NCBI RefSeq assembly: GCF_011752975.1
Contig: NZ_VWWP01000007.1
Location: 62,001 to 126,000, forward strand
DNA: 64,000 nucleotides
Source of the DNA: Chryseobacterium sp. Tr-659
GTDB taxonomy: Bacteria > Bacteroidota > Bacteroidia > Flavobacteriales > Weeksellaceae
Direction: 5' to 3'
This document shows positions 44,214-52,828 of the stretch, piece by piece. A program made the translations under genes and the position numbers. The notes beneath the pieces were generated by a model that was not told where the DNA came from, did not search any database, and was given only the letters and a program-made list of their open reading frames with translations. How positions within the stretch are numbered: position 1 is the first letter of the stretch; the number at the start of each line of letters is the position of its first letter.

Positions 44214-45476
44214 TTATTGAATATCGACTACATACATTGTTCCTTTGTCTACCTTACCTGTTTTAGGCAAAATTTTGGCTTTTGGATTTCCATTCCCATC
44301 ATCTACTACTCCGAAATCATCATCATTGAAAACAGCCAGTTTATTGTTTCCTAAATAAACAATCCCTTCAAATTTATCATGCTCATAACCCAATTTTGCC
44401 ACCAGGTCTACTGCTAACGTCTTGGATACTGCCTTTATCCCTGCATTGGTAATTTCATCCCATGTACATTGCTCTAAGGCTTTACCATTCACTTTTAAAC
44501 CATCTACGGCATTAATATCAGTTCCGTTTACATCACTGGCGTTATTGAGGTTGATTCTGTATACTTTTTTAATTCCTCCCTGTGATCCGAAATTACCGTC
44601 TCTTTCAATAACTAAGAATTCATTGTTGCTTAACGCGGTAATATCACAAACTGAGTCAGAAGCTCCTCCATCTTGTTTGTATAAAAACTGTTTGGTCTGC
44701 CCTGTCAAAATATCAAATGTTACAATTCTTGTTAAAGTAGTGTTGGTGGCCAATGCTTTTGTAGGGACAAACATCATCGACTGTATGGTACCTACAAGTG
44801 TTTTTCCATCCGGGGTAATGCACAGTCCTTCCATTCCTCTATTGGCTCTTCTTTTTGCCAAAACTGCCGGTAACTTTCTTGGTCCTGTATTTACTCCTAC
44901 CGGGCTTATCCTTTCCATTTCTACCCCATCTGCACTGTAATGTACGATATGCGGACCATATTCATCAGAAACCCAAAAGGTGCCATCTGCTGCTGCTACA
45001 ATACTCTCACTATCCAGTCCATACTTATCCGTTCCTAAAATATTGCCGGAAGCATCATAAGCAACTTCACCCGTACTTCCCATACCTGCAGGATTGGGAA
45101 GTCCTGTAATAGGCTGCCCTGAAGGGTTTTTAAGTTTTATATATTTTATCACCTCAATATTTCCGTCTGCATTAATCTTAAAATGCATGATGGTTGGTGT
45201 AAAATTGGGAGTCAGAAATTTTTTCCCATTCTGATAATCTGTATTCGGACCACGATCTGTAATCACATAGAACTCCCCTTTTCTGGTAGGATGAGCTGCC
45301 GCTCCGGAACCGAATCCTCCATTGATCACATCTACTCCATTGATCGTGGCTAGTTTGGAAAATGGAAATTCCTGAGGGAGTTTGGAATAGTTAATATCCT
45401 GATTGTTTACCGGATCATCATCTTTACATGATGCCAATACTGTAAACACCAAAGCAGATAATAGTAATTTTTTCAT
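44214..45476 (-). CDS. Phytase-like (esterase-like activity of phytase) lipoprotein
   Basis: 420 residues. The lipoprotein signal ends in TVLASC (Cys16), followed by KDDDP, a surface-export-type spacer. The body is a beta-propeller-like repeat (GRFDVITDRGPNTDYQNG-type segment near 70-88, LDSESIVAAADGTFWVSDEYGPHIVHY near 153-180, FEGIVYLGNNKLAVFNDDDFG near 385), typical of the esterase-like-activity-of-phytase family. Substrate unknown; a phosphoesterase is likely. Its promoter region (TACTTTCG) lies opposite the cobalamin riboswitch. Confidence 0.85.
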   Translation of the reverse strand: MKKLLLSALVFTVLASCKDDDPVNNQDINYSKLPQEFPFSKLATINGVDVINGGFGSGAAAHPTRKGEFYVITDRGPNTDYQNGKKFLTPNFTPTIMHFKINADGNIEVIKYIKLKNPSGQPITGLPNPAGMGSTGEVAYDASGNILGTDKYGLDSESIVAAADGTFWVSDEYGPHIVHYSADGVEMERISPVGVNTGPRKLPAVLAKRRANRGMEGLCITPDGKTLVGTIQSMMFVPTKALATNTTLTRIVTFDILTGQTKQFLYKQDGGASDSVCDITALSNNEFLVIERDGNFGSQGGIKKVYRINLNNASDVNGTDINAVDGLKVNGKALEQCTWDEITNAGIKAVSKTLAVDLVAKLGYEHDKFEGIVYLGNNKLAVFNDDDFGVVDDGNGNPKAKILPKTGKVDKGTMYVVDIQ

Positions 45477-45709
45477 ATGTTATTTTATGGCTGCGAAAGT
45501 ATAAATTGATTATAAACTGATGTTGAATATAATGATAATTGTATTTTAACAATAGAAGCAATAAAATGAACTCAATATGAATAATAAAAATTTTAATTTA
45601 AAAATAAAAAAACAACATTTATATCTTTTTTTTAATTAATCCGTAATAATACATTCTTAGATTGATAAAAAAATATACAATTCACAAAACAGCACTTAGA
45701 TTTATATGA

Positions 45710-45717
45710 TATATTTG
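45710..45717 (+). promoter_or_regulatory. -7 promoter box of the cobalamin riboswitch transcript
   Basis: TATATTTG, exact TAnnTTTG match. Transcription should start near 45722, right before the riboswitch. Confidence 0.6.
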
Positions 45718-45721
45718 CAGC

Positions 45722-45900
45722 GCTTTAAGGTTGAATATCATTCATTAATAGGGAATCAAGTAAAAATTTTTAATTCTTGAGCTGTACCCGCAACTGTAAA
45801 CTGTTTTTACTTACAGCAAAAGAGACCACTGGATATTACGTCCGGGAAGGTAGCTGTAAGATGTGAGCCAGGAGACCTGCCTTAAATATACTGACTTCAG
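45722..45900 (+). ncRNA. Cobalamin riboswitch (B12 element)
   Basis: The B12 box AGCCAGGAGACCTGCC is intact at 45866-45881. Upstream are the conserved GGGAA (45751), GCTGTACCCGCAACTGTAA (45781-45799) and the paired arms of the junction (ACTGTAAACTG ... CAGCAAAAGAG). A hairpin CTTCAG ... CTGAAG (45896-45920) then lies before the ATG at 45957. High B12 should repress the downstream gene, presumably through this hairpin. Confidence 0.92.
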
Positions 45901-45956
45901 GGAAATCTTTTTTCTGAAGAAAAGTTTCGGGAATAAAACTTTAAATTAATTATATC

Positions 45957-47060
45957 ATGAAAAAAATCTATTTTTTTTTCTTACTGCTTTGTATGCAGCT
46001 TCTGTCAGCCCAATTCACAGAAAATGACGTTAAATTTTGGGTAGGAACCGGTTCAAAGAAAGCCTATTTTATTGCAGATTTCAACGATGGCAGTGCTCCC
46101 AATTCTTATGCTTGGGGTTATCGTTTTGATTCGGATGCTTTAACGATGGAAGACCTGATAAACGCTATTGCCAATGCAGAACCTAAAATAGAGGTTGATA
46201 TTCCTTCTGGTTTTTTATATAGTTTCAATTATAACCATCATATTCCCAGTCTTGATGATTACTGGTCTACCTGGTCGGGAACCACTCCTGCAGCACTGGC
46301 ATTCAATAACGGAGTAAACAATGATCCATTAGTTGACGGAAGATGGTATGGAATTTCATACGGTTTTGATCCACCTACAAAACCATCCGCGCCCGTTCCG
46401 GCATACAGCTCAAAATGGTATGCTTCATCACAGATCACGAATTGGATTGGAACCGGAAATAATAAAAGCCTGGTGGTTATTGATTTTGGAACTGATACCA
46501 ATGGAAATGCAAATTCTTTCGTATTCGGAATCCAATACAGCGGGACCATTAATGCACAACAGGCTTTACAGTTAATTCAGACACAGGCTCCTTATTTTAA
46601 TTTTACGTCTGCTAATAACCAGATCTCTGCTTTATCTTTAAATACACTTACAGGCAATACCTCCGGATCAGACAGCTGGAAACTGTATAAAGGAAAAGAT
46701 CTTTCAAGCTGGCAGGCGAAAACGGATCTTTCTCAGATCCAATTGAGCAATAATGACTGGATGGGACTAAGCTTCGGGCAGAGAGCACCATTTATCCCAA
46801 CGGAAGCCACCAATTCAACGTTGGGAGTTTCTTCCGTTAATAAGAAAAAAACAGGTATATATCCCAATCCCGCAAGTGATTTCATTCAGATTGAAACCGC
46901 TGAAACCGTTAAAGAAGTCAATATTTATTCTACTTCGGGGCAAAAAGTAATGACTGCCCAGACCATGAGAATCGATATTCAATCTTTAAATCGGGGAATT
47001 TATTTTGTTGAAATTAAAACACCTGAGAATTCTACAATACATAAGATTATTAAGAAATAA
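45957..47060 (+). CDS. T9SS-secreted protein with two repeated domains, under cobalamin riboswitch control
   Basis: 367 residues. Signal peptide (MKKIYFFFLLLCMQLLSAQ) and C-terminal type IX sorting domain (about 300-367: GIYPNPASDFIQIETAE... IYFVEIKT). Two similar domains: VKFWVGTGSKKAYFIADFND ... YAWGYRFDSDALTMEDLINAI (26-70) and TNWIGTGNNKSLVVIDFG ... SFVFGIQYSGTINAQQALQLI (162-205). Both share the pattern W-x-GTG-K ... DF ... S-x-x-x-G. The riboswitch in its leader implies a role in corrinoid capture at the cell surface, in place of or beside BtuG-type lipoproteins. Single-gene transcript. Function inferred from the riboswitch. Confidence 0.85.
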   Translation: MKKIYFFFLLLCMQLLSAQFTENDVKFWVGTGSKKAYFIADFNDGSAPNSYAWGYRFDSDALTMEDLINAIANAEPKIEVDIPSGFLYSFNYNHHIPSLDDYWSTWSGTTPAALAFNNGVNNDPLVDGRWYGISYGFDPPTKPSAPVPAYSSKWYASSQITNWIGTGNNKSLVVIDFGTDTNGNANSFVFGIQYSGTINAQQALQLIQTQAPYFNFTSANNQISALSLNTLTGNTSGSDSWKLYKGKDLSSWQAKTDLSQIQLSNNDWMGLSFGQRAPFIPTEATNSTLGVSSVNKKKTGIYPNPASDFIQIETAETVKEVNIYSTSGQKVMTAQTMRIDIQSLNRGIYFVEIKTPENSTIHKIIKK

Positions 47061-47062
47061 TG

Positions 47063-47086
47063 AAAGCGCCTTGATGGCGCTTTTTT
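47063..47086 (+). terminator. Terminator of the T9SS cargo gene
   Basis: Stem AAAGCGCC / GGCGCTTT with loop TTGAT and six T's. Confidence 0.85.
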
Positions 47087-47194
47087 ATGAGCACAGATTA
47101 AACCACCACTTCAAAAGTTCTTTGAATTTTCGCCATCTCTCCACAGAAGGGCAATTTTGAAGCTTCAATACCTGTTTTATAATACTTTATTCAA

Positions 47195-47228
47195 CAAAAA
47201 AATCACACCAAAATAGTGTGATTTTTTA
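47195..47228 (-). terminator. Terminator of clpP
   Basis: Stem AAAAAATCACAC / GTGTGATTTTTT with loop CAAAATA, on the minus strand followed by T-rich sequence, 22 bp after the clpP stop. Confidence 0.8.
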
Positions 47229-47249
47229 ATTGATTATGCAATCAATTAA

Positions 47250-47936
47250 TTATTTTTTCTCTGTGGATCTCTGTAAAACCTCGTCTACCATTCCGTAGCC
47301 TTTAGCTTCTTCAGATGTCATCCAATAGTCTCTGTCAGAAGATTTCTCAACCCACTCATATGTTTGTCCTGAATGGTGAGCGATGATTTCATAAAGTTCC
47401 GACTTCAATTTTAACATCTCTCTCAAGTTGATCTCCATATCAGAAGCAACTCCCTGAGCACCACCTGAAGGCTGGTGAATCATTACTCTTGAATGCTTAA
47501 GTGCGGAACGCTTTCCTTTTTCTCCGGCAACCAGTAATACAGCTCCCATTGAAGCGGCCATACCTGTACAGATAGTAGCTACATCCGGTTTAATGATCTG
47601 CATAGTGTCATAAATTCCCAGCCCTGCATAAACGCTACCACCCGGAGAGTTAATATAGATCTGAATATCTTTTGACGGATCTGCACTTTCCAAGAATAAA
47701 AGCTGAGCCGTTACGATGTTAGCCACCTGATCATCAATTCCTGTTCCAAGGAAGATAATTCTGTCCATCATCAAACGGGAGAAAACGTCCATCTGGGCAA
47801 CGTTCAATCTTCTTTCTTCCATGATGTACGGAGTTAAATTCGTTGGGCCATACATTCCCATATACTGATCGGTAGCCAAACCGTTGTTTCCTAAATGTTT
47901 TACAGAGAAATCTCTGAATTCCTTTTTAATGTCCAT
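47250..47936 (-). CDS. clpP: ATP-dependent Clp protease proteolytic subunit
   Basis: 228 residues with a 25-residue N-terminal extension before the usual ClpP fold. Catalytic triad: Ser in TGMAASMGAV, His in MIHQPSGG and Asp in SDRDYWM. The substrate-handling GGSVYAGLGIYDTM region is present. ClpP forms a 14-mer with ClpX or other unfoldases; no clpX is next to it here. Monocistronic, with its own terminator downstream; dnaG lies 110 bp before it on the same strand. Confidence 0.97.
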   Translation of the reverse strand: MDIKKEFRDFSVKHLGNNGLATDQYMGMYGPTNLTPYIMEERRLNVAQMDVFSRLMMDRIIFLGTGIDDQVANIVTAQLLFLESADPSKDIQIYINSPGGSVYAGLGIYDTMQIIKPDVATICTGMAASMGAVLLVAGEKGKRSALKHSRVMIHQPSGGAQGVASDMEINLREMLKLKSELYEIIAHHSGQTYEWVEKSSDRDYWMTSEEAKGYGMVDEVLQRSTEKK

Positions 47937-48046
47937 ATTTCTATTATGTATTATTTATAAATATTCTTGAAGTTTAAATTACAATATTTATTCCTAAAAT
48001 TTTATAGGACTTTTTGTCACAGAATACATTTTTTTCTGTCTCTAAA

Positions 48047-50035
48047 CTACCTTTTCCGATCTACATAAATTCCTTTGATAGGTGAATATTCAATGATATT
48101 GCTCAGCCTTATAGAAGCCTGTTTCAATAAGGTTATTTTCTTGATAAGTTCATAATATTTAACCTCATCTGTACTGCTGTGCTGATCCAGTTCTTTTGCT
48201 GTTTCCGTGATCAGATAGTCAATATATCGGTATTTATGCAGTAGAACATCACCTGTGACCTGATCTGCCACTTTATCTCCATAATTGGGAGGATAAATAT
48301 TTCTGGAAGCCCAGTTTTCAAGTTCATCCAGCGGCATCAGAGCATCCACAACTTTTGTAGTAATCTCTTCATCCATAAAAGATACAAAAAAGTTTCCACT
48401 TCTGAGCTCATCTTTCTGAATTCCTTCTCTCACCTGATTGATAATGATCTCATTTTCTTTAACTAAAAATGTATACTGCTCTTCTTCAAAATGATGGAGA
48501 ATCTCTTCAATAACTGTAATCTGGTATTCTTCATTATTTTCATTTCTCCTTTTAAGAACAATATCTCCGAACATCAGCATGTGATCTACCAGTTTATTCT
48601 CCATAAACAGCACATCAAACAGGAAAGGATCTTCTTTTTCCTGATCCAGAGGAACAATCTCCATTTTCGGAGCTGCTTTCTCTTTCTGTTGCTGCTGCTG
48701 AACATGGTGAGTCTGATTTTGTGTAATCTGTTTCTGAACATCCAGTTCATTAAAAAGGCTCTGTTCAGAAAGTCCGAATTTATTGGAAACTTCCTTTAGG
48801 TATACTTCTCTTTTCAGCGCATTCTGTACAAAAGAAACTGATTTTACAATATCCCGAATAGCTTCCGCTTTTTTAATGGGATCATTTCCAATATCTTTTA
48901 AAAGGATTTCCGCTTTAAAGTCGATGAAATCCATCGCTTCATTTTCGATGTATTTTTCAACATAATCCTGCGGGTGTTTTCTTGCAAAGGAATCAGGATC
49001 ATCACCATCCGGGAAGAGTAATACACGGATGTTCATTCCTTCGGTCAACAGCATATCAATACTTCGGAAGCTGGCTTTGATACCGGCATTATCACCATCG
49101 AAAAGAATGGTAACATTTTCCGTAAGTCTTTTGATCAGCTTAATCTGTTCGGTTGTCAGTGAAGTTCCGGAGCTTGCCACAACATTCTCAATCCCGGACA
49201 TATGAAGGGAAATAACATCCATATACCCTTCCACCAAAAGGCAGGCATTCTTTCTGGATATGGCTTGTTTACTCTGGTTTAAGCCATAAAGAACATTAGA
49301 TTTGTGATAAATTTCCGTCTCCGGAGAATTGAGGTATTTCGCAGTCTTAACATTATTCTTAAGGATCCTTGCCCCAAAACCTAAAACCCTTCCTGAGAAG
49401 CTATGAATCGGGAAAATAACCCTTTCTCTGAAACGATCTATTCCCGCCGGCGAATTTTCAGGAAAAATAGACAATCCGGATTTCTCAAGGATATCCTTGT
49501 TATAACCTTTTTCCAGTGCATATGCTGTAAAAGCATTCTTCTTTTCTGGCGAATATCCCAGCTGGAATTTTTTAATAATATCGTCTTTAAGCTCTCTTTC
49601 TTTAAAATAAGCCAATCCGATGCTTCTCCCCTCTTCTGCATCCCAAAGTATTTCCTGGAAATAGGTGTTGGCTACTTCATGAATCTTATACAGAAGATCT
49701 TTTTCAGTCTGTGCATGTTTAGCCTCTTCAGAAATTTCACGTTGATCTTCTTCAATTTCAATCCCATATTTCTTGGCTGCATGGCGGAGCGCTTCAGGAT
49801 AAGTGAAGTTTTCAATTTCCATCAGGAAAGAAATTGCCGTTCCTCCTTTCCCTGTGGAGAAATCTTTCCAGATCTGCTTACTTGGTGAAACGACAAAGCT
49901 CGGAGATTTTTCCTCATGAAAAGGACTGAGCCCTTTAAAGTTAGACCCTGCTCTTTTCAACTGCACATACTCTCCCACAATCTCTTCTACCCTGATCGTG
50001 GAGAATATTTTATCTATGGTCTGCTTAGAAATCAT
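48047..50035 (-). CDS. dnaG: DNA primase, zinc-finger ligands mostly replaced
   Basis: 662 residues. Makes RNA primers for replication. The N-terminal CHC2-like domain reads GLSPFHEEKSPSF ... IWKDFSTGKGG; positions that bind zinc in E. coli DnaG (Cys-His-Cys-Cys) are here Ser37, His40, Asp58 and Thr61, so zinc binding is probably lost. The TOPRIM domain has LVEGYMDVISLHMSG and LFDGDNAGIKAS. A low-complexity Q/H-rich linker (QTHHVQQQQQKEKAAP) sits near 440, before the C-terminal helicase-binding domain. Its start lies 128 bp from the plus-strand GT51-like gene. Confidence 0.95.
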   Translation of the reverse strand: MISKQTIDKIFSTIRVEEIVGEYVQLKRAGSNFKGLSPFHEEKSPSFVVSPSKQIWKDFSTGKGGTAISFLMEIENFTYPEALRHAAKKYGIEIEEDQREISEEAKHAQTEKDLLYKIHEVANTYFQEILWDAEEGRSIGLAYFKERELKDDIIKKFQLGYSPEKKNAFTAYALEKGYNKDILEKSGLSIFPENSPAGIDRFRERVIFPIHSFSGRVLGFGARILKNNVKTAKYLNSPETEIYHKSNVLYGLNQSKQAISRKNACLLVEGYMDVISLHMSGIENVVASSGTSLTTEQIKLIKRLTENVTILFDGDNAGIKASFRSIDMLLTEGMNIRVLLFPDGDDPDSFARKHPQDYVEKYIENEAMDFIDFKAEILLKDIGNDPIKKAEAIRDIVKSVSFVQNALKREVYLKEVSNKFGLSEQSLFNELDVQKQITQNQTHHVQQQQQKEKAAPKMEIVPLDQEKEDPFLFDVLFMENKLVDHMLMFGDIVLKRRNENNEEYQITVIEEILHHFEEEQYTFLVKENEIIINQVREGIQKDELRSGNFFVSFMDEEITTKVVDALMPLDELENWASRNIYPPNYGDKVADQVTGDVLLHKYRYIDYLITETAKELDQHSSTDEVKYYELIKKITLLKQASIRLSNIIEYSPIKGIYVDRKR

Positions 50036-50132
50036 GCTGTAAAATTAAGTATTTTTATGTAGATGTTGAACGTTTTTGGATTCAAGAATTTCGAAGATAT
50101 TGAGTCATAATAAATAATATATTTACATTCAG

Positions 50133-50140
50133 TATTTTTG
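50133..50140 (+). promoter_or_regulatory. -7 promoter box
   Basis: TATTTTTG, exact TAnnTTTG match, 23 bp before the ATG at 50164. No clear -33 element. Confidence 0.5.
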
Positions 50141-50163
50141 AAAATCGTGAAACTTAATATCCT

Positions 50164-50772
50164 ATGAAATATTGGAGAATATGTTTAATAGCAGCAATCT
50201 GTTTATGTATTATTTTTGTCTTGTATATAGAATTTGGCGGCAGGTATATCTTAAATAACAACGATAAAAGAGATATTACCTGGAAAATCCGAACCAGTAA
50301 AAAGATACCTGAAAATTTCAAAAATTTTTATAACACCATGTATCTTAATTCCTTATCAGAAAATTCATGGAAATTATACATCAAACAGCTGATAAGCTCT
50401 AAAATAAACAACCAAGATTGTCCTTGTCATACCACAGGCAACAAGTTTATGCCTACTTTGGATATCAATAATAAGGCATCGTTAGATTACTTTCTCATAA
50501 TACGGTATATTGAGCAAAATTATACTCAGGAAGATTGTTTGAATTTTAATTTCAGTAATTTTGACTTTTTATATAACAGGAAAGGTATTGAACAAGCTTC
50601 TCAATCTTTATTCAATAAACCAGTTACGGAATTGCAACCCATTGAGATGGCGGAAATACTTGCCCTGTATGAAAACCCTTTAAAAAATAACCGTTATAGA
50701 AATCCTGAATATACAAAAGCCAGGGCTACATATTTTTATAATTTGTATTTGAATAATTTGAACGAAAAATAA
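50164..50772 (+). CDS. Membrane-anchored protein resembling a reduced GT51 transglycosylase domain
   Basis: 202 residues, N-terminal membrane anchor (about 5-24). The C-terminal third (GIEQASQSLFNKPVTELQPIEMAEILALYENPLKNNRY...NPEYTKAR) resembles the later part of the GT51 fold, where penicillin-binding proteins read G.E.A...F.K...L...E.A.LA..p..P...NP. The Glu-containing active-site region (EDRRF-type) is not evident; the segment around residue 115 (IEQNYTQEDC) is a possible remnant. A CPC pair near residue 84 is unusual. Probably a diverged or degenerate transglycosylase; tsaE starts 1 bp after its stop. Confidence 0.6.
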   Translation: MKYWRICLIAAICLCIIFVLYIEFGGRYILNNNDKRDITWKIRTSKKIPENFKNFYNTMYLNSLSENSWKLYIKQLISSKINNQDCPCHTTGNKFMPTLDINNKASLDYFLIIRYIEQNYTQEDCLNFNFSNFDFLYNRKGIEQASQSLFNKPVTELQPIEMAEILALYENPLKNNRYRNPEYTKARATYFYNLYLNNLNEK

Positions 50773-50773
50773 A

Positions 50774-51181
50774 ATGAATTTTATCATCCATACAATCGAA
50801 GATTGGCAGGAAGTTGTTGATACCATTATTCCTGAATTAAAACATAATATCTTTTTGTTAAAAGGAAATCTGGGAGCCGGGAAAACCACTTTCACACAAT
50901 TTCTGATGAAAAAGCTGGGAAGTAATGATGAAGTCAACTCTCCTACTTATTCTATTGTGAATGAATATAATACTCCAAAAGGGAAAATCTATCATTTTGA
51001 TCTTTACCGCTTAAAAAACATTGAAGAAGTTTATGATATCGGGATTGAGGAGTATCTGGACAATTCTTTCCTTTGCATCATTGAGTGGCCGGAAGTGTAT
51101 GAAGAAGAACTTTATGGGCTCAACTACCACACAATGAGTATTGTGAATACGGGTGAAAACAGAGAAGTTTCATTCGATTAA
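50774..51181 (+). CDS. tsaE: tRNA threonylcarbamoyladenosine biosynthesis ATPase
   Basis: 135 residues. P-loop LLKGNLGAGKTTFTQFL near 31-47 and the TsaE-type region SPTYSIVNEYNT, HFDLYRL and IIEWPE. TsaE is the small ATPase that works with TsaB/TsaD in making t6A at position 37 of ANN-decoding tRNAs. Starts 1 bp after the GT51-like gene; the alanine dehydrogenase gene follows after 67 bp. Confidence 0.94.
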   Translation: MNFIIHTIEDWQEVVDTIIPELKHNIFLLKGNLGAGKTTFTQFLMKKLGSNDEVNSPTYSIVNEYNTPKGKIYHFDLYRLKNIEEVYDIGIEEYLDNSFLCIIEWPEVYEEELYGLNYHTMSIVNTGENREVSFD

Positions 51182-51248
51182 ATATTATGTATCTTTGCTC
51201 AATAATTGAATACAAAAAACAATCTGTAAGACATAATTTAATTTAAGG

Positions 51249-52439
51249 ATGAGTACAAATATTTTTACTCCTTTCACAGAAGAAGAATTAATGCCGAAAG
51301 AGGAAAAATTGGAGGTTATAAAGAAGGGAAAACAGTTCAGTATTGGAATTCCCAAAGAAACCTGTCTCAACGAAAGGAGAACCTGCATTACTCCTGACGC
51401 CGTACAGGTGTTGGTAGAGCATGGCCATGAGATCATTGTAGAATCTGGGGCCGGAGAAGGTTCATTTTTTACAGATTTACAGTATTCCGAATCAGGAGCA
51501 AAGATCACTAAAGATCCTAAGGAAGCTTTCGGACAAGACCTTATTTTAAAGGTTAATCCTCCTACGGAAGACGAAATTGAATACATGAAGGCGAATACTT
51601 ATCTGGTTTCCGCCCTTCAGATCAACCTTAGAGATAAAGAATATTTCTTAAAACTTGCAGAGAAAAAAATAAATGCCATTGCTTTTGAATTCATTGTTGA
51701 TGAATACAAACAACTGGCACTGGTAAGACTGGTAGGTGAAATTGCAGGAACTGTTTCTATTTTATACGGTTCAGAATTACTAGCCTTATCTAATGGTTTA
51801 ATGCTTGGCGGAATTACCGGAGTAAGGCCTGCAGAAGTAGTTATCCTTGGAGCAGGAATTGTAGGTGAGTTTGCAACAAAGGCAGCCATAGGATTAGGAG
51901 CCAGTGTAAAAGTTTTCGACAATTCTCTATCTAAATTGAGAAGGCTTCACACGATGGTAGACAGCCGCGTACCTACTTCCATCATTGATCCTAAGGAACT
52001 CAGCAAAAGCTTAAGACGTGCTGATGTAGTTATAGGAGCACTACCAAGATTAAACATGACTCCTATCGTTACCGAAGATATGGTGATGAAAATGAAAAAA
52101 GGCAGCGTCATCATTGATATTACAATAGACAACGGTAAAGTTATTGAGACTTCAGAACTTACCACAATGGAAGATCCTTACATCATCAAACATGGTGTAA
52201 TCCACTGCGGACTTCCGAACCTTACCTCAAGAATGCCGAGAACCACCACAAAGGCCATCTCGAATTTCTTCCTTTCCTATATTTTAAATTATGACGAAGA
52301 AGGCGGTTTTGAAAATATGCTGATCCGCAAAAACGAAATGAAGCAGAGCTTATACATGTACAAAGGAAGACATACTAAGAAGATTATCTGCGACCGTTTC
52401 GGGCTTACGTACCATGATATCAATCTTTTAATTTTCTAA
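51249..52439 (+). CDS. ald: Alanine dehydrogenase family enzyme
   Basis: 396 residues, about 25 longer at the N-terminus than a typical Ald. The AlaDH/PNT N-terminal motif GIPKETCLNERRTCITPDAV is present, followed by a Rossmann domain with VVILGAGIVGEFATKAAIGLGA and VFDNSLSKLRRL. Catalyses NAD-linked alanine to pyruvate in characterised members; the family also contains transhydrogenase and saccharopine dehydrogenase relatives, so the activity is inferred. The gene ends with TAATG shared with the start of the next gene. Confidence 0.88.
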   Translation: MSTNIFTPFTEEELMPKEEKLEVIKKGKQFSIGIPKETCLNERRTCITPDAVQVLVEHGHEIIVESGAGEGSFFTDLQYSESGAKITKDPKEAFGQDLILKVNPPTEDEIEYMKANTYLVSALQINLRDKEYFLKLAEKKINAIAFEFIVDEYKQLALVRLVGEIAGTVSILYGSELLALSNGLMLGGITGVRPAEVVILGAGIVGEFATKAAIGLGASVKVFDNSLSKLRRLHTMVDSRVPTSIIDPKELSKSLRRADVVIGALPRLNMTPIVTEDMVMKMKKGSVIIDITIDNGKVIETSELTTMEDPYIIKHGVIHCGLPNLTSRMPRTTTKAISNFFLSYILNYDEEGGFENMLIRKNEMKQSLYMYKGRHTKKIICDRFGLTYHDINLLIF

Positions 52440-52810
52440 TGAAAAAACTGAAATTTTATGCCATCGGTTTTGTACCAGGGCTTTTGATCGTATTTTTTAT
52501 ATTAAACAAAAAAGGGGCAAGCTGCAGCGGTTATCTGCCAAACAGCCGGGTTATTGCAGAAACCCTTTCTAAAGAATTCAAATATTCTGAGGAAGCGAAA
52601 AATGCAATGGCTGCTTACAAGATTGATGAAAAGTTTGTGAAAGACAGCCTTATTACCAATGGAAAAGTAGATTTTGACCGAAGCCATGCACAAAAAAAAC
52701 CATGCCCGGATTATCTTTTAACCTATCCTGAGAAAAAACCTGCATACGAAATCACTTTTGAGAAATGTGAGGAGAGTGTAACGGTAAACAGTCTTAAAAA
52801 GCTTAAATAG
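52439..52810 (+). CDS. DUF4258 domain-like hypothetical protein
   Basis: 123 residues with an N-terminal hydrophobic segment (about 5-22), then a small soluble domain with several Cys (C29, C85, C108). The motif KVDFDRSHAQKKPCPDYLL near 70-88 and the ending YEITFEKCEESVTVNSL recall DUF4258. The ATG overlaps the ald stop codon by one base. The LytS-like kinase gene follows after 18 bp, so ald, this gene, the kinase and the regulator probably form one transcript. Confidence 0.7.
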   Translation: MKKLKFYAIGFVPGLLIVFFILNKKGASCSGYLPNSRVIAETLSKEFKYSEEAKNAMAAYKIDEKFVKDSLITNGKVDFDRSHAQKKPCPDYLLTYPEKKPAYEITFEKCEESVTVNSLKKLK

Positions 52811-52828
52811 TTCCCGTAAAAATAATTT

